Origin: an uncultured Bacilli bacterium
GTDB lineage: Bacteria > Bacillota_I > Bacilli_A > RF39 > UBA660
DNA length: 64,000 bases
NCBI GenBank assembly: GCA_934167885.1
Contig: CAKPMB010000007.1
Location: 1 to 64,000 of the forward strand
Direction of reading: 5' to 3'
Below, in pieces: positions 1 through 7,965 of this stretch. The notes below the pieces were generated by a model. That model made no database searches. It saw only the letters and a program-made list of their open reading frames with translations, and had not been told where the DNA came from. A program made the translations under genes and the position numbers. Every line of letters begins with the position of its first letter. Within the stretch, counting starts at the first letter, position 1.

Positions 1-5
1 AATTA

Positions 6-36
6 TTTATACAACCTACTCTAAGGGGAGAGTCAA
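6..36 (-). promoter_or_regulatory. MerR-type promoter reading off the left edge
   Basis: On the minus strand TTGACT (36-31) and TATAAA (11-6) are separated by 19 bp instead of the usual 17. The spacer carries the perfect inverted repeat ACTCT-N6-AGAGT (18-33). An over-long spacer with a central dyad is the signature of promoters activated by MerR-family regulators, which untwist the DNA. The controlled gene would lie outside the window to the left. Confidence 0.6.
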
Positions 37-75
37 TAATTTTTAATGAAATTTTTTAAATTATTAAATTATAAT

Positions 76-241
76 TTAATCTTCAATTTTAATAATAATA
101 TCATAAGCAATGGAACATTCTTCTTTTGACAACTTTGTATCATTAACTAAATATTCTACTGTTTTTTTTATTTTCAAAACTCTTTAATATGTTCATCACT
201 TCTTTAGATTTATCAATAATAGATTGAACATCCTTATCCAT
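76..241 (-). pseudogene. Small unknown ORF broken at an A8 run
   Basis: From an ATG at 241 the minus strand reads MDKDVQSIIDKSKEVMNILK and then hits a stop soon after a run of eight A (about 163-170). Removing one A joins it to a second frame that reads TVEYLVNDTKLSKEECSIAY and stops at 76, giving a charged protein of about 54 residues. The two halves look like one protein in composition, so this is either a real frameshift or a homopolymer error in the assembly. There is no recognisable family, and the RBS is weak. Confidence 0.4.
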
Positions 242-270
242 TTTTATCTCACATTCAAACTTGATTTATA

Positions 271-963
271 TTAGCGAGTTTGTTGCTTACAAATATTTCC
301 ATAACTATATGATATATAAATTGTATTAACAAATCCAATACCATCATTATTTATTCTATATTGAATTATCGTAAAATTTTTATTTTTATCATAATAATAG
401 TTTTTATTATTACATTCTATTTTATCTAAAGTATTTAAATATCTATCTATCAAAATATTTACTTCATCGGGTTGTTTAATTGTTTTTAATTTAGTTGTAT
501 ACGCTTCCATTCCTCCCGTCCCTCTGTAATAAGAATATCTGGGTATTGGAATACTTATATTATTCATATAATCTAATTCATAAGAATTTTTAAAAAATGT
601 TTTATTAAAAGTCAAATTGATTACTATTAAAAATAGTCCAATTAAAGTAATTAATCCAATTGATAGAATAATTAATTTTTTCTTTTCTGTTTTCTTAATA
701 TATTCGCTGTAATCCAATAATTTATCTGCTGATAAATCCAAATTATTTTTACTTGTTGTTTCTCCACTTAATAAATCATTAATAGTAATACTTAATTCTT
801 TACATAATGAATGAAACAAAGAAACATCAGGCATAGTTTTTCCATTCTCCCATCTACTTATCGATTTACTTGTTATACCTAATTTTTCAGCTAATTGTTC
901 TTGAGTAAGTTTTTTATTTTTTCTACATGTTGCTATGTATTTTCCAATTTTTTCTTGATTCAT
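271..963 (-). CDS. XRE-family HTH regulator with membrane anchor
   Basis: The N-terminal 60 residues are a Cro/C1-type helix-turn-helix (LTQEQLAEKLGITSKSISRW, then ENGKTMPDVSL). A hydrophobic segment follows near residues 95-118 (IILSIGLITLIGLFLIVI) and an extracellular tail of about 110 residues without a known fold. HTH-TM proteins of this layout are common in Firmicutes as membrane-tethered regulators or sensors; the ligand is unknown. Start: ATG at 963, because AAAAGAGGA lies 6 nt upstream; a TTG six codons earlier would place that RBS inside the gene. It follows its own promoter at 987-1015. Confidence 0.8.
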   Translation of the reverse strand: MNQEKIGKYIATCRKNKKLTQEQLAEKLGITSKSISRWENGKTMPDVSLFHSLCKELSITINDLLSGETTSKNNLDLSADKLLDYSEYIKKTEKKKLIILSIGLITLIGLFLIVINLTFNKTFFKNSYELDYMNNISIPIPRYSYYRGTGGMEAYTTKLKTIKQPDEVNILIDRYLNTLDKIECNNKNYYYDKNKNFTIIQYRINNDGIGFVNTIYISYSYGNICKQQTR

Positions 964-986
964 ACTAATTCCTCTTTTCAAAAACG

Positions 987-1015
987 ATTATATATTATTT
1001 GGTTTAAAATTTACA
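987..1015 (-). promoter_or_regulatory. Promoter of the XRE-TM regulator
   Basis: Minus-strand TGTAAA (1015-1010), 17-bp spacer, TATAAT (992-987), ending 23 bp before the chosen start at 963. The -10 is perfect and the -35 is weak. Confidence 0.55.
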
Positions 1016-1296
1016 GGACATAGTCTGAGAATTTAACAAATTACTATTTACCTATCACTTCTATATGTAATTATAACATGAATTTTAATTATTAAATTGT
1101 TATTCAAGAAATTATGCATAATTAGATGTAGAAATAAGTTGTATTTAAAACACTCCATTAAAGAATCTGCTCAAGCTTTTCAAGTTTTGATATATAACTA
1201 ATCTAGGAATGGATTAGTTTTTTGTGTTTAAAGACCATTCTAAAAATATATGTATGATGATAATAACATGAATAATGACGTTTGAACAAAGGAAAA
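1016..1296. other. Intergenic region, mostly empty
   Basis: No gene with a start and RBS is visible. A plus-strand frame just before a hairpin terminator (1196-1223) ends in SIKESAQAFQVLIYN and a stop, which could be the tail of a decayed gene; it has no start and no recognisable domain. Confidence 0.4.
1196..1223 (+). terminator. Rho-independent terminator, plus strand
   Basis: AACTAATC (1196-1203) pairs with GATTAGTT (1212-1219) across an 8-nt loop, and TTTTTT ends the structure. No intact plus-strand gene precedes it, so it is probably left over from a decayed gene. Confidence 0.6.
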
Positions 1297-1327
1297 GATG
1301 ACTTTGAGAAAAAATCTCATTGCCATC
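1297..1327 (-). terminator. Terminator of the HD-domain gene
   Basis: Directly after the stop codon the minus strand forms a 13-position stem (GATGGCAATGAGA with TCTCAAAGTCATC, two mismatches, one G-T pair) with a T6 loop, followed by TTTTCCTTT. Confidence 0.7.
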
Positions 1328-1328
1328 T

Positions 1329-2924
1329 TTAGTTATTTATTTTAATCAATTTATGTCTAATTGTTTCATTAACTGATGGAACATAATCAACTAAATAAAA
1401 TTCATATGAATGCCCTTGTTTTTTCATTGTTTTTTTAACTCTACTTACATTTCCTGATTTATCAAATAAAACTGTGGATTCTACAAGTTTTTCAATACTA
1501 TGCATTTCACTAGAATTCATAGCAGTTATTGAATACCTATTCTCATAATCATAATCAAAGGTAACATTAACGCCCGTTTTATTATCTTCAGCTATTTTAG
1601 AATTTAATTTTGTCATTAATCTATCATAAGTATAACAGTCTGCTCCTGCTTCTAATAAAACTACTATATTTAATGTTCCCTTACTATGTTTTGAATCTTG
1701 ATAATTTGTTAAATAAATAGAATCTATATTATTGTCTTTGTATAATTCTCTAATAATTCCAGTTAATTCTTGTGATAAAAATGTGTGTTCTTCATCTGTA
1801 AGATTTATTTTTTCTTTTACAACCTTATCTAAATATAGTAAATCATTTCCTCTAGCAATTTTTAATATGTTCATAAATTCTGGAAATTGATTATCACCAG
1901 CATATATAGTTTTATCCCATTCATACCATATATCAAATGCATCTTTTGCTCCATCTTTTAACATTTGTTGAACTTTTGAACTATTGAAAACAACATTATT
2001 TTTTTGATCATCTAATGAGTGATGCATTCCCCTATCTTGATAAATTTTTGCTTGTAAATCGGCTTCAATCTTATCACAATAATGCGAACATTTTGCCTCT
2101 AGTGTTTCTTGCTCATCAAATTCATATAATAAAGTTAATAAACTATTTCTTTCTTTTAAATTGCCTAAAGCATCTTTCATAGCTTGATGTTCAATTTCTT
2201 TTTTCTTCTCTGGTGTTATACCATCAAATGGTGTAATATCACCAATTAATGTTTCACCAGTTTCATGTACAACTAACATTTTTAATTCTTTATCAGTATT
2301 AAAATTATATTCAAATTCAGAATTTAATATCATTGCTAAACTTAAAGTTCCAGTTACATGTTCAGAAACCGTTTCAATTCTGTCTGATTTAATATTCCAA
2401 TGTTTACTATCCCATCCTGATCTTACTTTGTTTTTTAATTTAAAATTCAAATAATAGAATTTAAATATTTCTTCGCACTCATAAGGTAGCCTACTACATA
2501 ATGAAGATATTATTTTACTCCCTTCATCAATTAAATCAGACAATAATACATAACCTTCTTTCTCTTTGATTAATTTAGTTAATAGATGGTCTAGCATTTT
2601 ATACTTAAATACTAATTTACCATTTTCAGTATTCGTATCTTTTGCTTCTAATATTTCTTTAACATATTGCTTTCCTAGTTTTAAACTATTAAAATCATAA
2701 TTTGGATATTGAATACTAAATTCAGAAAGAATTAACATTCTATATATTTTTGATAAATCATTTGTTTCTCTAAATTCAGAATCAATAGCAGTTGCTAGTA
2801 TCATACTACCAAATAAATGATCAGCAACACTATAGTTATTTGGTTCATCAATAATCTTATTCTTTAATTTATTTGAACAAACATAAAAGCTTAATGATTT
2901 TCTTATTTCATCTAATTTTTCCAT
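1329..2924 (-). CDS. Double HD-domain protein, possible NTase-like tail
   Basis: 531 residues. Residues about 175-300 form an HD domain of the HD_3/YfbR-like type: SEH with H189, a HETGETLIGD motif with H220/E221 (normally HD), and D284 in CDKIEADLQAKIY. Residues 30-60 (VADHLFGSMILA) resemble the first helix of the same domain, suggesting a degenerate duplicate. HD proteins of this family are metal-dependent phosphohydrolases of nucleotides. The last ~130 residues have the strand pattern and closing 'VLFD.SG' of MNT-type nucleotidyltransferases but lack the GS...D.D signature, so that part is only inference. The start at ATG 2924 is preceded by GGGGGATAAA; a TTG four codons upstream overlaps that RBS. 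Confidence 0.7.
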   Translation of the reverse strand: MEKLDEIRKSLSFYVCSNKLKNKIIDEPNNYSVADHLFGSMILATAIDSEFRETNDLSKIYRMLILSEFSIQYPNYDFNSLKLGKQYVKEILEAKDTNTENGKLVFKYKMLDHLLTKLIKEKEGYVLLSDLIDEGSKIISSLCSRLPYECEEIFKFYYLNFKLKNKVRSGWDSKHWNIKSDRIETVSEHVTGTLSLAMILNSEFEYNFNTDKELKMLVVHETGETLIGDITPFDGITPEKKKEIEHQAMKDALGNLKERNSLLTLLYEFDEQETLEAKCSHYCDKIEADLQAKIYQDRGMHHSLDDQKNNVVFNSSKVQQMLKDGAKDAFDIWYEWDKTIYAGDNQFPEFMNILKIARGNDLLYLDKVVKEKINLTDEEHTFLSQELTGIIRELYKDNNIDSIYLTNYQDSKHSKGTLNIVVLLEAGADCYTYDRLMTKLNSKIAEDNKTGVNVTFDYDYENRYSITAMNSSEMHSIEKLVESTVLFDKSGNVSRVKKTMKKQGHSYEFYLVDYVPSVNETIRHKLIKINN

Positions 2925-3378
2925 TTTATCCCCCAAAGATAAGTTATTCAGTAATACTATAGCATAAGCTTTGATTAAAATTACAATAAAATTATATTTT
3001 TATTAATAAAATTTAAACCTTAAAGTAATATTTTTAATAATTAGTTATTTTTCAACTTTTATTATTAGAATCAAATAACTTTTTTTGATTTTAATATTTA
3101 CACACCTAAATACTAGTATGTGAGTTTTTTATACTTTATCATTCCTAACCTAACAAGTGTATAAAATTCTGTAAATAAGTTCATAGTATTTGATATTATG
3201 TTTTTTTATTGTAAAAGAAGAATAAAGTGTTACCAAAACAACAAATAAATTAATAATAAAAATGAAAGCTAAGAATAAGATTCAAAACAATATTAATATG
3301 AAAAAAGCACCAATTTTTACATAAGTGCATACCATTATCCCATATTCTGTTGAAATTAAATATGAAACAAAATCAAAG
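2925..3378. other. Intergenic region without a supported gene
   Basis: About 450 bp, extremely AT-rich. The upstream region of the HD gene is here (a possible TATAGT -10 at about 2957-2962 on the minus strand, with no convincing -35). Near 3301-3330 a short stem GCAC/GTGC followed by T6 on the minus strand may end the Nudix transcript. I see no RNA gene. Confidence 0.4.
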
Positions 3379-3798
3379 TTATAAATTAATCTTTTTATTA
3401 TTTAATTTGATTTTTATCTCCTCAATTATATGTCCTATATTACCTTCTCCAGCATATTTGTTCATATCAAAAAAGTTATCATTTATATCAACCCATTCAA
3501 GTTTATTAACTTCTTCAACCAAGCATACATCTTTATTCAAGATACCATAATATACTTCAATTGATTTACCAAAAGTAATATATTCAATATTCATAAAATG
3601 TATTAAGGAAACATCATCACGATAAATATTTGTTTCTTCTCTCAACTCTCTACATGTTTCATTTAAACTATCGTTTTCCTTTTCAATTTTTCCACAAACC
3701 AAGTTAAGCATTCCTTTATAAGGTTCTTTGGTTCTTCTACACATCAAAATTTTATTTAAATCTTTACTAAAAACCGCTACCAAATTATATTTTTTCAT
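3379..3798 (-). CDS. Nudix hydrolase
   Basis: 139 residues, one Nudix domain. The box is at about residues 36-58: it starts GKIEKEN and ends RELREETNI. The R-E-L-x-E-E core that binds the metal is intact. Two positions differ from the consensus GX5EX7REUXEEXGU: the first E is N (with E one position before) and the late G is N. Nudix enzymes hydrolyse nucleoside diphosphates linked to another group; the substrate cannot be read here. The opening residues (LVAVFSKDLNKILMCRRTKE) fit the usual first strands. It stands alone, with ~400 bp of non-coding DNA on both sides. Confidence 0.85.
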   Translation of the reverse strand: MKKYNLVAVFSKDLNKILMCRRTKEPYKGMLNLVCGKIEKENDSLNETCRELREETNIYRDDVSLIHFMNIEYITFGKSIEVYYGILNKDVCLVEEVNKLEWVDINDNFFDMNKYAGEGNIGHIIEEIKIKLNNKKINL

Positions 3799-4149
3799 TC
3801 TAACACCTTTATTTATTATAAAACATCAACAATTAAATTCAATACTTTTTATAATCTTTGTGTGATCTTTAAATTTTATTGATCAGAAACATTAAAATTA
3901 ATATCAATTAAAGATAAAAAAAGTTATAAAAATATAAAAGAATTAATTAAGGCATAAAATTTTAAATTTTAATTTTAAAATATTAATATTATCATTTTAT
4001 TACGTTATAATAAATACAAATGAATTTGTTTAAAAAGTGGCTTAACTTATTTGGCAACCGTTCCATAAGATAAAATCGTTGCACCAAAATGACGTTAGAT
4101 TTAAGTCAATTAGTGATAGTTGATTTTTTATTAAAAAATTAAAAATAAA
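3799..4149. other. Intergenic region, possible gene relic
   Basis: No intact gene. On the plus strand at about 4040-4125 a frame reads LIWQPFHKIKSLHQNDVRFK and stops soon after, which looks like a protein tail but has no start. Also visible are two imperfectly complementary arms, GGCAACCG (4053-4060) and CGTTGCACC (4078-4086). Neither is assignable. Confidence 0.35.
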
Positions 4150-4183
4150 GAAAAAAAGACTAATTGTATTTCAAACTAATCTT
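4150..4183 (-). terminator. Terminator of the HExxH protein gene
   Basis: The minus strand pairs AAGATTAGTTTG with CAATTAGTCTT (one bulge, two G-T pairs) around a short loop and continues with seven T, about 22 bp after the stop at 4206. Confidence 0.6.
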
Positions 4184-4205
4184 GCAAGGAAATAATAATT
4201 TATAA

Positions 4206-4961
4206 TTATCTATGTAATTTATTTTGATAATCTAAATAATTTCCAATTATATTTTCAACTGTTTTTTCTAATTCAATGGAATATTCACTAATACATTCAT
4301 TATATTGTTCTTTAAAGCTCTTTTTTCTATCACTTGAATACACTTTATCCAACAGATCTTGAAAATATGTAGAAATAGTAACCCTTTCAAAAATATTTAC
4401 AATTTGATTTATATTTACTATATCATTTTTTATTATATCTTCTAATTGCTGATACAATTTTTTTATTGGAAAGCCAAGCAATTTATCAAGTTGCAAGTAA
4501 GTATTATCTTGAATATTAATTTGGTTAACCTTACTATTATACATAGTCAAAATTTCATGATTAATATATTCAATTATTAATTCAACAAAAAAATCGTGTT
4601 CAACCAATCGTGTTCTCTTTAATTTATCATTTAAGAATGCATGAAGAATTTCATGCATTAATATTGCTATGAGCGTATCACTTGCACTATTGACAAAAAT
4701 TGTTGGTGATTTAGTGTTCGACAAACAAAAGCCATCTAATTCTTCTTTAACAATATTATTCCAATTATTTTTTAAATATTTTTTTAATGAATTAGAATAT
4801 TGATTTTCTTTATTGTCAAAAGTATATGTTATTTTACCATTATCATTTTTCCACAATATAATTGTTATATCATCAAATAAATTTTCAATTTCACTTATTT
4901 GATTATTACCAAAATAGTTGATAAATGATTCCTTTATTTTTGAAATTACACTCTTATCCAT
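4206..4961 (-). CDS. Putative zinc metalloprotease-like protein (HExxH)
   Basis: 251 residues, no signal peptide or TM segment. ILMHEILHAFLN carries an HExxH motif (H103, E104, H107) in a helical context, with several Glu downstream (E126-E137) that could be the third ligand, as in gluzincins and ImmA-type phage peptidases. The flanks do not match a family I recognise, and one short motif does not prove catalysis. The stop of the upstream ASCH gene (4988) lies 26 bp before this start, so the two are probably co-transcribed. The region is accessory, next to a decayed IS. Confidence 0.55.
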   Translation of the reverse strand: MDKSVISKIKESFINYFGNNQISEIENLFDDITIILWKNDNGKITYTFDNKENQYSNSLKKYLKNNWNNIVKEELDGFCLSNTKSPTIFVNSASDTLIAILMHEILHAFLNDKLKRTRLVEHDFFVELIIEYINHEILTMYNSKVNQINIQDNTYLQLDKLLGFPIKKLYQQLEDIIKNDIVNINQIVNIFERVTISTYFQDLLDKVYSSDRKKSFKEQYNECISEYSIELEKTVENIIGNYLDYQNKLHR

Positions 4962-4987
4962 ATTTTATTTCTCTCAATCTTTTTAAA

Positions 4988-5329
4988 TTATATTAATTCA
5001 ATCCTAATTCCTAAGACACCATATTTCTCTTGTTTTTCTTTCGTATAAAATTGTTCTAAAACTGAAATTAGTTCTTTCTTTGTCATTGATTTATCAGATA
5101 AAATTGAAATATCATAGTCTTTAAACATATCTTCAAATGAATTATATTTAAGCAATTCTACAACGCGAACTTCAAATGTTTCTTTTAAATCAGGTTCTTT
5201 TAAAAACTTAATTCTATCACCAAATTTAATGTTTCTTCTTTTTTCATCATTTAACCTTATTTCAATTCTCTTCGTCCCATTTAATATAAAATTAAAATAT
5301 TCGGGTTGTAGTTTCATTTCATGTATCAT
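4988..5329 (-). CDS. ASCH-domain protein
   Basis: 113 residues covering one complete ASCH domain: MKLQPEYFNFILNGTKRIEI, then RLNDEKRRNIKFGDRIKF, ending in the typical closing strand YGVLGIRIE. ASCH is a PUA-like fold thought to bind RNA, and YqfB of this superfamily is an N4-acetylcytidine amidohydrolase. This protein has the short stand-alone form seen in many Firmicutes and phages. Start ATG 5329, with MKLQ at 5317 an alternative; only a weak GAAAG precedes. It is the first gene of a pair with the HExxH protein at 4206. Confidence 0.8.
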   Translation of the reverse strand: MIHEMKLQPEYFNFILNGTKRIEIRLNDEKRRNIKFGDRIKFLKEPDLKETFEVRVVELLKYNSFEDMFKDYDISILSDKSMTKKELISVLEQFYTKEKQEKYGVLGIRIELI

Positions 5330-5411
5330 TTTCTTTCGCCACTTTCTTAAATAATTATATTATAAATTCATTATCCAGACAATAATTATCTTATTTATAA
5401 AAAAATACCAT

Positions 5412-5438
5412 TGTAGAGTTACAATTGATGTGACACCA
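5412..5438 (+). repeat. Left terminal inverted repeat of the IS
   Basis: It begins TGTAGAGTTACAATTGATG and continues TGACACCA. It pairs with 6500-6526 read on the minus strand, sharing the core TGATGTGA-N-ACCA and the outer TGTA. Confidence 0.75.
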
Positions 5439-5516
5439 TGTCTGTACAAAAAAAAGCAAAAAATCCAATAAAATATTAATTGAACATAAAAATATTTATC
5501 GAAAGGACTTTTTGCT

Positions 5517-6482
5517 ATGAATACTATATCACAAAATATACGTTATTATCCACATGATTTGAACACAAAATTTTATTCTGTCAAATTATATTCTAAAGGA
5601 TATCCCTTATCATTGGTGTGTAGAAGATACCATGTTTCTAAATCTTCTCTTCTTAGATAGATGAAAAGATTTGACGGTACAAAAGAATCTCTTATTAATA
5701 AATCACACAAACCTCTATCTAAACACCATAATGCTCATACAGATGAAGAAATTAAATGGATTAAGGATTATACTAAAAGAAATCCTCATGTTACTCTACC
5801 TGAATTATATGGCAAACTAAGAGTAGAAAAAGGATATTCAAGGCACGCCTGTTCTTTATTTAGAGTTATTAGAAAAATGAACTTATCCGTTGATAAACAA
5901 AAACATGAAAAGTATATTTCTAAAAAATATGATACGCCTAAAACGATTGGTATTAAATGGCAGATGGATGTTAAATACGTACCTAAAAAATGTTATGTTG
6001 GCAATGATGGAGAGAGATTTTATCAATATACAGTTATTGATAAAGCATCTAGAGAAAGATTTATCTATCCTTATAGCAAACAATCTATTTATTCAACCAT
6101 CGACTTTGTAAAAAGAACTATTGTTTATTTTGGATATAAGCCTCAAATCATTCAAACTGATAATGGTTCTGAATTCACTCATACCCATAATACAAAAAAA
6201 ATTCATTCATTAGATATTTTGTGTGAAGAGCTAAAAATAACTCATAAACTAATTAAACATAGAACTCCAAGACATAATGGAAAAGTTGAAAGAAGTCATT
6301 ATTATAAATGATCAGCAAAGATTTCCTACTTATCTTTTTATTCATATGATAATTTATTAAAACAAATGAAAGCATATTTGAAACGTTCTAACAACATACC
6401 AATGCAAATACTAAATTGGATGACTCCTATTGAAAAAAGAGAACAATTGAAAAGTGATGCTAACGCACAACTTTCAAATTAA
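5517..6482 (+). pseudogene. DDE (rve) transposase, inactivated
   Basis: The frame from ATG 5517 (AAAGGA upstream) runs to a stop at 6480, about 320 codons. It has an N-terminal HTH (LSLVCRRYHVSKSSLL) and an integrase core with D in WQMDVKY, D in IQTDNGSEFT and E in GKVERSH, as in IS481/IS3-like transposases. It is broken: TAG at 5658, where family members have a Trp-like position (LLR*MKRF), and TGA at 6309. Around the TGA the missing NDQQRF stretch is readable in the +1 frame, after which the original frame resumes (FYSYDNLLKQMKAYLKRSNN). So there are two compensating indels in addition to the nonsense codon. Confidence 0.85.
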
Positions 6483-6499
6483 TATTTTTTCTGATTTTT

Positions 6500-6526
6500 T
6501 GGTATCACATCATTTACAATTATACA
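6500..6526 (-). repeat. Right terminal inverted repeat of the IS
   Basis: Read on the minus strand it begins TGTATAATTGTAAATGATG and continues TGATACCA, matching the left end at 21 of 27 positions. Confidence 0.75.
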
Positions 6527-7050
6527 CTTCTTTCTTTATTTAATTTTTCTAACAATGAAAAATCCTTTTTATTATACAGGCTTTGATTATTTAATATCTT
6601 TTTTATTTTGGCATTTATATCTAGGTATGACAATAACATCAAGAATAAAATAAACCAATTATCCATTAGTTTGCCTTTTTTATATTCAACTTTTATAAAA
6701 CTATTATTAACATCCAAAACTTTAACTATTGTATTTTAATCTATATAATAATCTGTATAAATATCAGAATAGGCTTCATTAATAACTAATAAGCAATCCT
6801 TTCCTACAATGTCTTGTAAAATACTATTAGAATTATCCTTGAATTCAAGCTCTAATTTATTATCGGTTAGATCATCCTAACTTATTTTAAAGATTTTTGA
6901 TAGTTGCTTCGCTTGTAATATGTCGGGTGTTGTTTGACCAGATTCCCAATTAGAGATTGTTTGTCTAGTAACATTTAATTTTTCGGCAAGATTTTCCTGG
7001 GATAAACCATCTTTTTTACGTAATAACAAAATTTTTTCATTTATATTCAT
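6520..7050 (-). pseudogene. XRE-family regulator with two in-frame stops
   Basis: ATG 7050 (GGAAGATATT upstream) opens an HTH: LLLRKKDGLSQENLAEKLNV, then TRQTISNWESGQTTPDI. The frame is interrupted by TAG at 6879, where relatives read SLDDL, and by TAA at 6738, but the protein continues in the same frame (DDLTDNKLELEF, then VLDVNNSFIKVEYKKGKL, then a hydrophobic helix) to 6520. Two clean nonsense mutations with no frameshift indicate recent decay. Its final codons fall inside the IS end, so the insertion also replaced the original C-terminus. Confidence 0.8.
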
Positions 7051-7171
7051 AATATCTTCCTTTCACTTTCGAGTATATCAGAATATTTAAAATTGTCTAT
7101 CAAATATTTTTGGAAATTTGTAAAGTTTTTTTTACATTCTAAATATTATCAAATTATGGTGTTTAAAGAAT

Positions 7172-7199
7172 AAAAAAATGAGCAAATATATATGCCCAT
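7172..7199 (-). terminator. Terminator after the HxlR gene
   Basis: On the minus strand ATGGGCA pairs with TGCTCAT (one G-T pair) and is followed by T7, just after the stop at 7206. Confidence 0.6.
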
Positions 7200-7205
7200 T
7201 AAATA

Positions 7206-7520
7206 TTATTTATCTTTATATTTCTTACCATAATCACGCATCAAATCAATTATAGGTTTTAACTCATTGCCTTTTTCAGTCATTGAATATTCAACTTTGG
7301 GAGGAATAACTGGATATACTTTTCTTTTTATTATACCATCACTTTCGAGTTCTTTTAAGTTTTCGGTAAGCACTTTGGCACTTATTCCTGCAACTGTTCT
7401 TATAAGTTCATTGTATCTTTTCGTGCCATCAATTAGATCTCTTAATATCAAAATTTTCCATTTGTTAGCAATCATTGACGCCGTATATTCTACTGGGCAG
7501 TCAGTGTAAATTTTCCTCAT
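7206..7520 (-). CDS. HxlR-family transcriptional regulator
   Basis: 105 residues with the full HxlR winged helix: CPVEYTASMIANKWKILILR, then DLIDGTKRYNELIRTVAGIS, the recognition region KVLTENLKELESDGIIKR and the wing VYPVIPPKVEYSMTEKG. HxlR proteins usually repress nearby genes and often respond to electrophiles or redox change through the N-terminal Cys; C8 is at that position. Start ATG 7520 with GGGAAG 7 nt upstream; a GTG five codons earlier overlaps this RBS. It is second in a pair after the cupin gene (49-bp gap), so it probably autoregulates from the palindrome at 7989-8019. Confidence 0.88.
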   Translation of the reverse strand: MRKIYTDCPVEYTASMIANKWKILILRDLIDGTKRYNELIRTVAGISAKVLTENLKELESDGIIKRKVYPVIPPKVEYSMTEKGNELKPIIDLMRDYGKKYKDK

Positions 7521-7584
7521 AAGCTCACTTCCCACAATTTATTATAGCATGATATTTTTTTTATAAATATCTTTTTAATATAAA

Positions 7585-7935
7585 TTACGAAATAATAGCA
7601 TCATTTTCAGTGTATTTATCTAAAGAATTTTCTTTAACTTGAATGCAAACATATGACATTCCATTCTCTAAAGATGTCTTAAATTGTCTTTTACCATTAG
7701 GAGCTATTTTGATAACATCACCTTTTTGAACGTCAATTGTTTCGTCATCAACATTTAAAGTGCCACAACCATCCGTAATAATATAAATTTCTTCATTCTC
7801 TTTATGTGAATGAACAAATGGCACACTCATTCCCTTCTCTAAATAATTAACACTAACTTCCGCTCCTGTTAATCCTAATTTTTGATGGAATTCACTTCTT
7901 TCTCCATCAGCATGTCCTATTGCATAATTTTTCAT
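7585..7935 (-). CDS. Cupin-domain protein
   Basis: 116 residues, a single cupin_2 barrel. Motif 1 is intact: GMSVPFVHSHKENEEIY with metal ligands H42, H44 and E48. Motif 2 (GDVIKIAPNGKRQF) lacks the usual His, so metal binding may be incomplete. Small cupins paired with HxlR regulators are often dioxygenase-like or quinone/aldehyde-response proteins, but the reaction cannot be read here. AAAGGAG sits 9 nt before ATG 7935. It is the first gene of the pair with HxlR at 7206. Confidence 0.85.
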   Translation of the reverse strand: MKNYAIGHADGERSEFHQKLGLTGAEVSVNYLEKGMSVPFVHSHKENEEIYIITDGCGTLNVDDETIDVQKGDVIKIAPNGKRQFKTSLENGMSYVCIQVKENSLDKYTENDAIIS

Positions 7936-7965
7936 ATTTTATTTCTCCTTTCACAACATATTCAT

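Larger units (their letters stand above)
5412..6526 (+). mobile_element. Degenerate insertion sequence with imperfect TIRs
   Basis: An element of about 1.1 kb bounded by related terminal inverted repeats (21 of 27 positions match), enclosing one transposase reading frame with a nonsense codon and local frameshifts. No clear target duplication is visible at the edges, which fits an old insertion. The right end lies against the 3' end of the broken XRE gene at 6520-7050, whose stop codon is inside the IS terminus. Confidence 0.8.

Noticed and set aside
1130..1200. Plus-strand coding-like tail SIKESAQAFQVLIYN before a terminator
   Set aside because: No start codon, no RBS and no domain; too short to call a gene or assign a parent family.
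3350..3550. Plus-strand ORF of 66 codons opposite the Nudix gene
   Set aside because: It lies antisense to the conserved Nudix C-terminal half and has no RBS or family match.
4040..4125. Plus-strand frame LIWQPFHKIKSLHQNDVRFK as a transposase or replication-protein tail
   Set aside because: Only ~28 residues without start or motif; likely a relic at best.
5517..7050. Stop-codon recoding (TAG or TGA as sense) to explain internal stops
   Set aside because: TAA is also affected, TGG is used for Trp in the same proteins and all core genes are free of internal stops, so pseudogene decay is the simpler reading.
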